Positions 44,204-53,494 of a stretch of 64,000 nucleotides of DNA are shown piece by piece (the first letter of the stretch is position 1; the number at the start of each line of letters is the position of its first letter). The position numbers were made by a program, and so were the translations under genes. This DNA comes from Mycobacterium pinniadriaticum (GTDB lineage: Bacteria; Actinomycetota; Actinomycetes; Mycobacteriales; Mycobacteriaceae): contig NZ_JAPJDO010000012.1 in NCBI RefSeq assembly GCF_026242045.1, positions 62,001 to 126,000 of the forward strand. The letters are read 5' to 3'. The notes under the pieces were generated by a model. That model worked only from the letters and a program-made list of their open reading frames with translations. It was not told the origin of the DNA and searched no databases.

Positions 44204-45279
44204 TGGGTAAAGCAGAAGTGGCACCTGAGGACACCGCGTGGCTCACACGCATCCGCGGCACCAACGCCGACCCGGACAGCCCCGACGAGGGCGATGACGG
44301 CTACGACGAATGGGCCCCCGAAGGCCAGGCTGACAACAACGACAGCACCGACGACGATGACGGCTGGCCCATCGCACGGACCGAACCCATTTCACGCACC
44401 GAGGCCACCGCGCAGGCAGACCTCGACAGTCAGCGCATCATCGACCTCGACGCCGCCGACGATGAGGACGACACCGACACCGGTGACGACACCGCGGCCG
44501 CGCGGCGCCGCTTCAACCCTGCGGTAGCAGCGGGCTTCGTCGGCACCGCCGTCCTTGCCACCGTTGTGACCCTGATCGCGGGCTCAGTGGCGTCACGTGA
44601 CGAACCCGCGCCGCCACCCACACCCACCTCGCACGCGCGCCCACCGCTGCCACCACCGCCTCCCTCAGTCCCCCCAGCCGCCGTCGACGGCCCGCTGCGG
44701 TTCACGGCTACCTCGGATTGCGACAGGCTGCCCGGTTCGACCTCAGCCCAGCTCCTGGCCGACCCCCAATCATCGGTCCCATGGATCTGCGCCAGCCAGA
44801 TCCCCGGACAGGTCCTCAAGATCTACCTCGACCAGCCCTACATCATCACCGCGGTTTCCATCGTTCCCGGTGCGGTCAACAAGATGAATCCGACCGATGA
44901 CGGTGACGCCTGGCTGCGCCACCGGGTCGTCACCCGCCTGCAATGGCAGTTCAACGACCGCGCCAACACCATCAAGTCGCAGAAGACCGGCGACGTCCAC
45001 GGCGAAGCCGTCGAACCGATCCCGAGCACCCTGGCCTCTGAAATCACGGTGATCATCCAGGAGACGAGCCGCCCGCCACAGGTCGCCGCCCCCACCACTA
45101 CCCCGACATCGGCCCCCGGCAGCGACGGCATCTTGGGCCCCATCCTCGGCAGCAACGGACCCCAGCACGACCCCGCCGACGAACCACCTCTATTGCCAGG
45201 ACAGGCCGAGCGACCCGACCCCAGTGACGGCACGTTCGCCGTCAGCAGCATCCAAATCATGGGACACAAGGTGATCTGA
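44203..45279 (+). CDS. Single-pass membrane protein with acidic cytoplasmic domain and discoidin-like ectodomain
   Basis: This 358-residue protein has a very acidic N-terminal 100 residues, a single membrane segment (AAGFVGTAVLATVVTLIAGS) and a Pro-rich linker. The external part includes CDRLPG, IPGQVLKIYLDQPYIITAVS and HRVVTRLQWQFND. That part resembles a galactose-binding or discoidin-like beta-sandwich, known in actinobacterial secretion-associated membrane proteins. It sits in the T4SS operon next to the TcpC-like gene and may be a structural or recipient-contact part. The function is inferred from position only. Confidence 0.72.
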   Translation: MGKAEVAPEDTAWLTRIRGTNADPDSPDEGDDGYDEWAPEGQADNNDSTDDDDGWPIARTEPISRTEATAQADLDSQRIIDLDAADDEDDTDTGDDTAAARRRFNPAVAAGFVGTAVLATVVTLIAGSVASRDEPAPPPTPTSHARPPLPPPPPSVPPAAVDGPLRFTATSDCDRLPGSTSAQLLADPQSSVPWICASQIPGQVLKIYLDQPYIITAVSIVPGAVNKMNPTDDGDAWLRHRVVTRLQWQFNDRANTIKSQKTGDVHGEAVEPIPSTLASEITVIIQETSRPPQVAAPTTTPTSAPGSDGILGPILGSNGPQHDPADEPPLLPGQAERPDPSDGTFAVSSIQIMGHKVI

Positions 45280-45280
45280 C

Positions 45281-46204
45281 ATGCCAACACTGAGCAATGT
45301 GTGGCGCGGCCGCATCAACACCGGCACCCGCGGCGCCGGACGCATCATCCTCGCCGTTCTCGTCGCCACCTCATCCATTAGCGGCGCCAGCACCCTCAAA
45401 CACTGGATCTTCCCGGACCCGCCGCTGCCCGTCGCCGAGATCGCCGGCGACACCATCAACCAGACCGACCTGGTCAAGAGCTTCGCCATCGACTGCGTGA
45501 CCACCTACCTCACCGCGGCCACCTCCCAAGGCACCGAACTATCACGGTGCTTCCCCGACGCCGCACACATGACCGTGCCGTCCACACCCGCGCTGACCAT
45601 CACCTCCCCCACCGCCTACGCCCACCGCACAGGCCCCACCCGAGACCTGCTCGCCACCTACGGCGTCCTGGTCGGAGTTACCGAACAGCCCTATCCCACA
45701 GCAGTTCCCGTCCGCAACTACTACCAAATACCCCTTGGTGTGTACGGCGGAGACGCCGTGCGCGCCCTGGACAACCTGGCCCGCCTCGATGCGCCGCCCG
45801 CCGGTACGACCGTGGAACTGGGCTACCCGGTCAACATCCCCAACAACAACCCCGTCGCCACCACCTTGGCCGGATTCATCGCCACCTATCTGACCGGTAG
45901 CCCCGGACTGGACCGGTTCATCACCACCGACTCACGCCTGACCCCGGTCAAGAATCCCTACGCCAGCGCCACCGTGACCAGCGTGCGCGCGATCGGCACG
46001 CCACCGGACAACCCCGCTGAGAACTTCACTCTGCCGGTGCGCGTCACCGTGGCGGCCAGATCCGCTGAATACACGCCCTACAACCTGTCCTACCCGCTGA
46101 TCGTGCGCGCCTCCGGCGGTAACTGGTTTGTTTCCGCCATCGAAGCCGTGCCCGAACTCGCGGACAGCGCCCCTGAACCCCCGACTACCGCGGAGGGCGG
46201 CTGA
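45281..46204 (+). CDS. TcpC/VirB8-like conjugation protein
   Basis: This 307-residue protein has one N-terminal membrane segment (GRIILAVLVATSSISGAST). Two extracytoplasmic alpha-beta domains follow (about 70-190 and 195-290), which is the layout of TcpC, the VirB8-like protein of Gram-positive T4SS. Segments such as SFAIDCVTTYLTAA and FIATYLTGSPGLDRFITTDS mark the two repeats. It would form the membrane scaffold with the VirB4-like and VirB6-like proteins encoded downstream. The start is one base after the preceding stop. Confidence 0.82.
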   Translation: MPTLSNVWRGRINTGTRGAGRIILAVLVATSSISGASTLKHWIFPDPPLPVAEIAGDTINQTDLVKSFAIDCVTTYLTAATSQGTELSRCFPDAAHMTVPSTPALTITSPTAYAHRTGPTRDLLATYGVLVGVTEQPYPTAVPVRNYYQIPLGVYGGDAVRALDNLARLDAPPAGTTVELGYPVNIPNNNPVATTLAGFIATYLTGSPGLDRFITTDSRLTPVKNPYASATVTSVRAIGTPPDNPAENFTLPVRVTVAARSAEYTPYNLSYPLIVRASGGNWFVSAIEAVPELADSAPEPPTTAEGG

Positions 46205-46282
46205 CACGAGCCTTGGCGGACAACTGAATACGTTCCAAACCCGCGCTACCCGAGCACAACTCAAGCAAGGAGCACCAACGTT

Positions 46283-46561
46283 ATGAACACCACCATCATG
46301 GTTGCATCCGGCCTTATGGGCATGGGCCAGGAACTCTATATGCTCATCGCCGGTCTCGGCGGCCTCGGCGCGCTGGGTGCCGGCATCCTCATTTCGCTGC
46401 GAACCTCATTCAAGATGGGCTTCGGTGCCGGGATCGCCGCCTTCTTCATGGGTGTGGCGCTGTCGGTGTGCATCCTCAACGCCGTCGGCTTCCGGGACAT
46501 GGGCGTGCATGAACTGCGCGACCGCACCGGCTACACCCCCGGCATCTACAGCGGCCAATGA
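46283..46561 (+). CDS. Small two-span membrane protein of T4SS
   Basis: This 92-residue protein has two hydrophobic helices (LYMLIAGLGGLGALGAGILI and FGAGIAAFFMGVALSVCILN) and a polar tail. The size and topology are like VirB2/TrbC-type or similar small T4SS membrane subunits. A purine-rich AAGGAG site precedes the ATG. The stop overlaps the next gene by 4 bases. The exact role is inferred. Confidence 0.75.
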   Translation: MNTTIMVASGLMGMGQELYMLIAGLGGLGALGAGILISLRTSFKMGFGAGIAAFFMGVALSVCILNAVGFRDMGVHELRDRTGYTPGIYSGQ

Positions 46562-46986
46562 CCCGCACACCCACACCGGTCCATACTGGCGATAACGCGA
46601 AGGTGTGGACCGGTATTCGTGATATCCCCATCTGGGCGGGAGAGTCCTCCGGCGGCAACCAACTGCCCTTCGGCCCTTATCGCACACCAGAACTCATGGT
46701 GATCGGGATCATCATGGTCCCCGCAGTCTTCTGGATCACCAGCCACACCCAGTCGCCCAGCGTGTGGTGGGTGCTGCTCGGCGCCCCACTGTCGACCGTG
46801 GTGTTCGTCCTGCTGCTCAGAGTGGTGCTTCCCAAGGCTAGGCCGACCGTCTCGGCACGCCTGATCTTCCTCACCAATTCCTGGCTTCCCCGCTCCCTGA
46901 GCACCTCGCCAGCAGCCCAGCCCGCGCCGCGCACCTCGCTACGCACCGACCACCGACCAAGGAAAGCCGATGCCACCGCGCGTTGA
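46558..46986 (+). CDS. PrgI/TcpE-like membrane protein of T4SS
   Basis: This 142-residue protein has two adjacent membrane helices in the middle (LMVIGIIMVPAVFWI and VWWVLLGAPLSTVVFVLLL), flanked by soluble ends. This resembles the TcpE/PrgI group found just before VirB4-like ATPase genes in Gram-positive conjugation operons. Its start overlaps the previous stop (ATGA) and its end overlaps the VirB4-like gene by 17 bases. Confidence 0.75.
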   Translation: MTRTPTPVHTGDNAKVWTGIRDIPIWAGESSGGNQLPFGPYRTPELMVIGIIMVPAVFWITSHTQSPSVWWVLLGAPLSTVVFVLLLRVVLPKARPTVSARLIFLTNSWLPRSLSTSPAAQPAPRTSLRTDHRPRKADATAR

Positions 46987-49513
46987 TTCCTCATTTGACC
47001 CGCCACAGAGGGTCATTGGCAATCTGCGGTTCACCCGAACCGGCATCTACGCCGACTATCTCGTCCACGGCCTACCTGTCACTATGCGGGCCCTGCCTGT
47101 GCACGAACGCGCCGCACGACTCCACCGCAACCTCGGCCGAAACCTCCCCTCGGGTTCAGAGCTGTTCGGGCTGCTGGCATTCGAGGACCAAGACCGCATC
47201 CTGAAGAGCATCGTGGGCCGCTACCACGCCAACGGTGACTGGGTATCACACTGCCGGACTTGGGAACCCGTAATCGCCGACCCCGTTCAAACGGGACGAA
47301 ACAGCGGGCCACAGCAACGGCTGCACTGGCTCACCATCCCTGTCGACTCCGGCCGACTCGGCCGCACTGTCACCGGCAAGGCCGAAAAACTCGGCAACTG
47401 GGTCATCGGACGCGACCCCGACTCCGACACCTCCCTGGCCGTCTACAGCGCGCTGGCCCACGAGATCACCTCCGCACTGCCCGACGAGTTCCACGTCACC
47501 GCTGCTACCCCCGCCCAGATCCTGTGGCACCACCGCCACAACATGTTGCGCGGCGCATTCACCGCACCCCTACCTGACCGTCGTGTCGGACCACATGAAT
47601 TGTCCGCAGAACCGTTCGGCCGCTGGTGGTTCGACGAAGGCGCCAACAGTGAACGCCTCAATCGGTGGTGGCCCAGCCGCCGATCCCTGGTCCGCATCCA
47701 GGAACTCGACACCCACGGCCAACCGACAGGACCGGTGTCGTATCAGGCGATGCTGGCCGTCGACCAATACCCCGCCCGCGGGGTGCGCTTTCCCAAAGCC
47801 TCCTACCTGCGGGCACTGGACAATGTCGATACCCCCGCGATCGTCGACTGGGTGCAGCACCTCAACCTGCGCACCCCCGACCAGGCTCTGGCCGCCAACC
47901 GCCGTAACGCCAAGAACATCACGGACCAACAACAACAACGCGCCGCCAAGCGCGACGACGCCGACGCCGAGGACCTGGCCAACAAACTCGACGGGACACT
48001 CGACTATTCCAGCGAGCTCAACGCCAACCCGACGGAGCGCGAACTCGACGGGACCACCATCATCGCCGTCGGTGCCGCATCCATCGAGATCGTCGAAGAC
48101 GCCGTCAAACAGATCCGCCAAGAACTCGATTCCGCGGCCATCGCGTTCAGCCGCTACCGCGGATCCCATCAGGTGCTGTGGAAGGCCTTCAACCCCGGCA
48201 GCGAAACCAAGCGTAGTCAACTCGACCAGTTCCGCAATCCCACCACCGCGCACCGCTGGTCCCGCTTCATGCCGCTGACCTCTGATGACTGCGGCAACTC
48301 CACCGGAAGCCCGCTGGCAGTCAGCCAGAACACCAATCGGCCCCGCATCATCCTGCACGACCCTGAAGGAACCGCCCGCCGTAACCACAACACTGGTTTG
48401 GCTATCGTCGGCGAGCCCGGATCCGGGAAGTCCAACCGCGCCAAGCTCTCCGCTGTCGAAGTAGCCCTGCGCCGGGGACACGTGCGGGTCTTCGACCCCG
48501 GCAAGCACGCCGAATGGGAGAAAGCGTTCCGCTCGTTGCCCGGTGTGCAGGCCATCGACCCCACTCGCTCCGAGATGTCACTGGATCCACTGGCGATCTT
48601 CCCTTATGAGGAAGCGTCCGCCAAAGCAGGCGATCACATCCTGCCCGTGATCGGCGTCGGCCCGCGCAGCATCATGCGCGCCCAGTTTGATGTCGCGCTA
48701 CGCCCCGATAACCGGGAGCAAAACGGTATCCGACGCATGCGTGACCTCATCGAATACCTACGGACACAACCCAACCCGCACGATAGTGAACTTCTGCTGC
48801 GCCTGGAGTCGGCGGCGTCCTCGCACTACACCCAAGCGCTGTTCGATCCCGACCGCAAGCCCTACCTGACCGCCGACTCGGCCGTGACCATCTGGCTGAC
48901 CCGCAACCTCGCCTTACCTGATGCCGACGACATCGAATCGGCCATGCACGGCGGATTCGATCTGTCGCCCCGCCAACTGGCCGGGATGGCGATCTACGGA
49001 CTGCTCGTCGACCTCGAACAACAACATTTGTTCGAACGCCGAGACATATACGGCACCTTGATCTTTGAGGAGTGCGCCGAGATCCTTGCCTACCCTCCCG
49101 GCGCGCGCACCGCACATCTCATCACCACCCAGGGCCGCAAGAACGCTACCGGCATCTGGCTCGTCACACAGGACTATCGCCGACTGGCCCGGATGGGCAC
49201 CGAATTCATCACCCAGAAGTGGCTCTTCCGGGTCACCGACGAGAAGTTGGCCGAGCAGACCCTGCAATGGGCAGGCATCGACCCGGCCCTGTACCCGGAT
49301 GTCGTGCAGTCCTACATCGAGGACACCAGCCCCGCCAACACCACCCTCAGCGGCGGCGACGACGAGGAGATCGGATACGTCGAACCGCACCGCCGCGGCG
49401 AAGGATTCGTCGTCGACGAGTTCCGCCGCCATGCCCGCGCCAAGTTTCTCGGCGCTCCTACCGATGAGCTGGCCGAGGACCTCGACAGCACCGCCCCGGT
49501 GAGCGCGGCATGA
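46970..49513 (+). CDS. virB4: VirB4/TraC-like conjugation ATPase
   Basis: This 847-residue protein is the main T4SS ATPase. The N-terminal half is the VirB4-type domain with NPTERELDGTT and similar segments. Walker A is GEPGSGKSNRAK around residue 480 and Walker B is LIFEECAEIL around 697, followed by WLVTQDYRRLARMGTEFI. It would power substrate transfer or pilus-like assembly at the inner membrane. The strong overlap with the small membrane gene before it and the 4-base overlap with the VirB6-like gene after it show a single operon. Confidence 0.92.
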   Translation: MPPRVDSSFDPPQRVIGNLRFTRTGIYADYLVHGLPVTMRALPVHERAARLHRNLGRNLPSGSELFGLLAFEDQDRILKSIVGRYHANGDWVSHCRTWEPVIADPVQTGRNSGPQQRLHWLTIPVDSGRLGRTVTGKAEKLGNWVIGRDPDSDTSLAVYSALAHEITSALPDEFHVTAATPAQILWHHRHNMLRGAFTAPLPDRRVGPHELSAEPFGRWWFDEGANSERLNRWWPSRRSLVRIQELDTHGQPTGPVSYQAMLAVDQYPARGVRFPKASYLRALDNVDTPAIVDWVQHLNLRTPDQALAANRRNAKNITDQQQQRAAKRDDADAEDLANKLDGTLDYSSELNANPTERELDGTTIIAVGAASIEIVEDAVKQIRQELDSAAIAFSRYRGSHQVLWKAFNPGSETKRSQLDQFRNPTTAHRWSRFMPLTSDDCGNSTGSPLAVSQNTNRPRIILHDPEGTARRNHNTGLAIVGEPGSGKSNRAKLSAVEVALRRGHVRVFDPGKHAEWEKAFRSLPGVQAIDPTRSEMSLDPLAIFPYEEASAKAGDHILPVIGVGPRSIMRAQFDVALRPDNREQNGIRRMRDLIEYLRTQPNPHDSELLLRLESAASSHYTQALFDPDRKPYLTADSAVTIWLTRNLALPDADDIESAMHGGFDLSPRQLAGMAIYGLLVDLEQQHLFERRDIYGTLIFEECAEILAYPPGARTAHLITTQGRKNATGIWLVTQDYRRLARMGTEFITQKWLFRVTDEKLAEQTLQWAGIDPALYPDVVQSYIEDTSPANTTLSGGDDEEIGYVEPHRRGEGFVVDEFRRHARAKFLGAPTDELAEDLDSTAPVSAA

Positions 49514-51639
49514 GCGCACACACCCGTACCGATCGCCTCGCCGCCTGGCTCGCCGCACACCCCCGCGGCCGCCGCTTCGCCTCCGTCATGGCCGTCGTTC
49601 ACGCCCTGACGCTGTGGGCGCTAGCCGCCGCACCGTCGGCCGCCGCCTCAGCCGGCGCGGCAGCGCTGGGGTGGACCGGCCTGCACGACACCTACGGCGT
49701 CCCGCTCAAGGACTATTTCCTGTCGGTCGTCGACACTCCAGAAGCCATCACCAACAACGGCCAGGGAATCTCGCTGCTGGACCCTGAGACACTGCTGAAC
49801 TGGGCCGGTGAAGCCATCCAAACCGGCATTACCCACTCGACCGCCGCATGGTGGCTCACCACCATCACCGCCTTCTATATCTTCGGCATCGGAATCGCGT
49901 TGTGGCTGCTGCGATTCGCCCTCTCCGGCACGTGGCTGGTCACCCTGGCCCAAATCGCCCGCCCGGTCTACAACGCGGTCACCACGGTGGCCAACCAAAT
50001 GTATCTCGGCCCCATCGCCATTACCGTGTGCGCGATTATCGGTGGCATCAACATCCTGCGCGGGCACCGCGGCCGCGGGTGGGCGATCATTGGCACCGGC
50101 GTGTTGTTCACGGTCCTGCTGCTGACCGTGTTCGCCGACCCGATCACCGACCTCTACAGCGACCATGGGCTCTTGGCGATGGGCCGCTCCGTCGGCTTCG
50201 CCATTGCCCAAGCCACCCGCGGCGGCCCATACTCTGCCGGTCAGCCGCTCGACGTCCAACTCGATACCATGCTCGCCCAGCTCGTCACCCACGGCGTCCG
50301 CCGCCCACTACAGGTCGTCAACTTCGGGTTCGTTGTCGACGACACCGGCAGCTGCGCCGGCGCCTGGTCAAGCGCGATCACCGCCGCCAACGGCCAAGGC
50401 GCCGGACCCGCACATGCTATGGCCAGCTGTGGTGCACCCCAAGCCCTTGCCCACGTCCAGCAGCTCGGTGGAAGCGACGCCGTCACCGCATTCGTCTTCC
50501 TTATCGCCGGAATGACGTTCTCCCTGTTCATCTGGTATGTCGCCATGTCGACTTTCCTCGTCGGACTCAAAGCCGCCTACTACGGCACTGTGCTCGGCCC
50601 GTCGTTTATGGTCGGCATGACCGGGCTGGCCGATCGCGCCCTGGCCTACGCGAAGCACTGCGGTTGGCAGCTGTTCATCCATGCCGTCGAATTGGCTTTT
50701 TACACAGCATTTCTCGGCATCGTGGTCGTCTGGCTGGGCTGGACGCTCACCACCACCATGCTCGGCACTGGAACGATCACCGTCGTGCCACGCATGCTTA
50801 TCCTGATGCTGGCCTCGGTCGCCTCCATGCTGCTTTTCCGCTACATCGACAAACGCTTTCACGCCTACGGAGTCGGCACGATCGCCCGCACCATCCACGG
50901 CGTGTGGGGCAACGCCGCGAGCAGCGGTAGAGCCCAGTACGAGGCCGCCCGCGACCGAGTCAATCAAGCACAGTCGGTCGGCGGACGCCTACGCGACCGC
51001 TTCGGCCGCACCAACACCGCCGACGGCGACGCCGGCCAGGCCGGTGCGCCCACACCGGAGTTCGACACGTTCAAACCGCGGCCCTCCAGCCGCGCTCCGG
51101 CTTCGGCCAGCCGTAGCGCCACCGGAACCGCCGCACAGACCACCGCCCGCACCGGCGCCAGCCAAGCCGCCGACGCCACTGCTACAGCGGGCACACGAGC
51201 TGCTGCCGGAACGGCCGCCGAAGGCGCCGGCGCAGTCGTCGCCCCTGAAGTGGCCCTACCCGCCGCGGCGGCGGTGGCTGCTACCTACGCAGTGCGCAAG
51301 CACCGCCAGAACAAGCAGAGCCCGGACCCCGGGCCCAGCCCCGACCGGCGGCCCCCACGCAACGCCACCCACACACCACCTCGCGACGAACGCCACGTCT
51401 CGGCCGCCGACACCAGTCACGGCACCTTCCCAGGCCGCCCCAGTAACGGTCGCCGCGGGATGCGAGACGTCACCCCGACCGCCACCGAGGTGGCGCCGAC
51501 CGGTGTCGAAGCGCCACCGCTGGAGCAGTCCCGGCGCAGCCGACTGGAAGCCCCCGATACCGCCGAGGGCACGCCCCTAGAATTTCGGTCAGGACGCCCG
51601 ACCGGCACACCCGAGAACCGCAAAGGTGAGCAATCGTGA
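49510..51639 (+). CDS. VirB6/TrbL-like polytopic membrane protein
   Basis: This 709-residue protein has a signal-like N-terminus (VVHALTLWALAAAPSAAASA) and six or more membrane helices between residues 105 and 450. Examples are WWLTTITAFYIFGIGIALWL, IAITVCAIIGGINIL and VTAFVFLIAGMTFSLFIWYV. A long low-complexity cytoplasmic tail rich in Ala, Thr and Pro follows (about 480-709). This is the layout of VirB6/TrbL-type channel proteins in actinobacterial elements. The extended tail may bind the ATPases. It overlaps both neighbours by 4 bases. Confidence 0.82.
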   Translation: MSAHTRTDRLAAWLAAHPRGRRFASVMAVVHALTLWALAAAPSAAASAGAAALGWTGLHDTYGVPLKDYFLSVVDTPEAITNNGQGISLLDPETLLNWAGEAIQTGITHSTAAWWLTTITAFYIFGIGIALWLLRFALSGTWLVTLAQIARPVYNAVTTVANQMYLGPIAITVCAIIGGINILRGHRGRGWAIIGTGVLFTVLLLTVFADPITDLYSDHGLLAMGRSVGFAIAQATRGGPYSAGQPLDVQLDTMLAQLVTHGVRRPLQVVNFGFVVDDTGSCAGAWSSAITAANGQGAGPAHAMASCGAPQALAHVQQLGGSDAVTAFVFLIAGMTFSLFIWYVAMSTFLVGLKAAYYGTVLGPSFMVGMTGLADRALAYAKHCGWQLFIHAVELAFYTAFLGIVVVWLGWTLTTTMLGTGTITVVPRMLILMLASVASMLLFRYIDKRFHAYGVGTIARTIHGVWGNAASSGRAQYEAARDRVNQAQSVGGRLRDRFGRTNTADGDAGQAGAPTPEFDTFKPRPSSRAPASASRSATGTAAQTTARTGASQAADATATAGTRAAAGTAAEGAGAVVAPEVALPAAAAVAATYAVRKHRQNKQSPDPGPSPDRRPPRNATHTPPRDERHVSAADTSHGTFPGRPSNGRRGMRDVTPTATEVAPTGVEAPPLEQSRRSRLEAPDTAEGTPLEFRSGRPTGTPENRKGEQS

Positions 51640-53459
51640 ATGCACGCGACTATCTCGACAGCGGTATCGCCGCGCTCGGCCTAACCGGCGCAACGCCGGA
51701 CCTCAACCAGGCCCGCATCGCGTTCCGCCGCGCCACCGAAATCGACCCCAGCATGTGCGACGCCTGGATGGGGCTGGCCGCCGCCGGCGACACATCGGTC
51801 ACCACGTTGCGCAACGCCCACCACGCCAGCGCCACCCTGCACCGTGAAACCCGCCGCATCGGGTTGGCCGACGATGATCTGCGGCCCGTGGTGGCCTCCC
51901 CAGGCGGCTACATCGCCCTCTACCCGACCAGCCCCGTCAGCCTCGCACTGGCCCACGTCGTCGCGCTCACCGCCGCCGGCGACTACGACAATGCCGAAAA
52001 GGCCCTCGACGACATCGAGATCACCCGCGAACCAGCCCGCGAACCCATCCACAAGTTCGTCGGCGCCACCCTGCACTTTGTCACCCACCGCTGGCCCGAC
52101 GTCCTGGAATGGGCCTCCCGCCCAACCCACCAGCCTGCATCGGTCATCGACGACGCCACCACCTTGCTTGCCGGCATTGCCCACACAGGATTGGGCCAGT
52201 TCGACACCGCCCTCACCGTCCTCGAACCCCTCACCGCGGCTCGCGTCCCCGAAACCATCGCCGCCGACGCCGCCGTCTACCGCGGCCTGTGCCACCGCGC
52301 CGTACACGACGAAGCCGCAGCCCGCACGCAGTTCCGCACCGCCACCGTCGAGGGCACCCTGCGACCAGCAGCGCAAACCGCGCTCAACGATTCGAGCTTT
52401 GGACCAGTGGTCACCACAGCCGAAGCGATCGCCGCCCGTACTGATCGCTGGAACCCCGAATCAGGGCCCACCACGACGGAAATCGCCAAAGCACACAAGC
52501 GGCAAGAAGCCCAAGACGTCCTGAACGCGGCCGAACAGGAGCTTGCCGCATTCATCGGACTGCACCGCGTCAAAGCGCACGTCATCGAACTCAAGAATGT
52601 CCAGCATTACGACCAGATCATGGCCCAACGCGGCCTCGCCGAGGACGACGGCGAAGCATCCTCTCTACACATGGCCCTCGTCGGTCCCCCCGGCACCGCC
52701 AAAACGTCCATCGCGCGCATCATGTGCAAGATGTATTTCGGTCTCGGCATCCTCCAATCTCCCGAATTCATCGAGGTGTCCCGCGAACAACTCGTCGGGG
52801 AACACATCGGCGAGACCGAGGCCAAGACCCGCGCACTCCTCGAAAGCGCAAGAGGCCGAGCACTATTCGTCGACGAAGCTCCCACCCTCTACAAGCCTGA
52901 CCTCGAGCGAGACTTCGGCCGCAACGCGCTCGACACCATCATGAAGTTCGCCGAAGATCACCGCCGCGACACGCTGATTTGCCTGGCCGGCTATGCCGCG
53001 CCGATGAGCACCCTCATGTCGGCCAACCCCGGCCTGCGATCCCGCTTCCCCCACAAACTTGAGTTCGACTCCAACACAGCTGCCGAAACCGTCGAGATTG
53101 CTGACCTTTTCGCCAGGAAATTCCGCGTCACCATCAGCGAACCCGCCAACGACTACTTTGCCTCTGTCGCGCACTGGTTGTGCACCACCCGCGCCAGCGA
53201 CGACCACGCGGCCCTGCTCGGCGAGATCGACAACCCAGATGCCCTGCTCATCGACGTCGCTTCCAACGGCCGCTATGTACGCAACGTCCTTTCGGAGGCG
53301 ACCACAAAGATGAAGGCCCGAAACGCGACTGACCCCACCATTGACCTCATGACCGCGGACTTCGACACCATCCGCACCATCGACGTCCGCGACATGCGCG
53401 ACGCGATAAACCACGTGCTCACAGCCAACGAGATCCGACCGCCCCAGCCCTCACTCTGA
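51636..53459 (+). CDS. EccA-like CbxX/CfqX AAA+ ATPase in the T4SS operon
   Basis: This 607-residue protein has an N-terminal TPR-like helical domain (residues 1-270) and a C-terminal CbxX-type AAA+ domain. This is the two-part layout of EccA, the cytosolic ATPase of ESX type VII secretion. Walker A is GPPGTAKTS near residue 350, with alanine in place of the glycine before lysine. Walker B is ALFVDEAPTL near 409. EccA helps release PE/PPE substrates from chaperones. Here it is coupled (GTGA) to the VirB6-like gene, not to the eccD-mycP-eccE block 6 kb away, which may link the two secretion systems. Confidence 0.85.
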   Translation: MNARDYLDSGIAALGLTGATPDLNQARIAFRRATEIDPSMCDAWMGLAAAGDTSVTTLRNAHHASATLHRETRRIGLADDDLRPVVASPGGYIALYPTSPVSLALAHVVALTAAGDYDNAEKALDDIEITREPAREPIHKFVGATLHFVTHRWPDVLEWASRPTHQPASVIDDATTLLAGIAHTGLGQFDTALTVLEPLTAARVPETIAADAAVYRGLCHRAVHDEAAARTQFRTATVEGTLRPAAQTALNDSSFGPVVTTAEAIAARTDRWNPESGPTTTEIAKAHKRQEAQDVLNAAEQELAAFIGLHRVKAHVIELKNVQHYDQIMAQRGLAEDDGEASSLHMALVGPPGTAKTSIARIMCKMYFGLGILQSPEFIEVSREQLVGEHIGETEAKTRALLESARGRALFVDEAPTLYKPDLERDFGRNALDTIMKFAEDHRRDTLICLAGYAAPMSTLMSANPGLRSRFPHKLEFDSNTAAETVEIADLFARKFRVTISEPANDYFASVAHWLCTTRASDDHAALLGEIDNPDALLIDVASNGRYVRNVLSEATTKMKARNATDPTIDLMTADFDTIRTIDVRDMRDAINHVLTANEIRPPQPSL

Positions 53460-53494
53460 CCGCGTCCTCGCACGGACGACTATCGACCTCTGGG

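Noticed and set aside
47930..47950. AAC-rich microrepeat
   Set aside because: It encodes a glutamine-rich stretch within the VirB4-like ATPase and has no sign of independent function.
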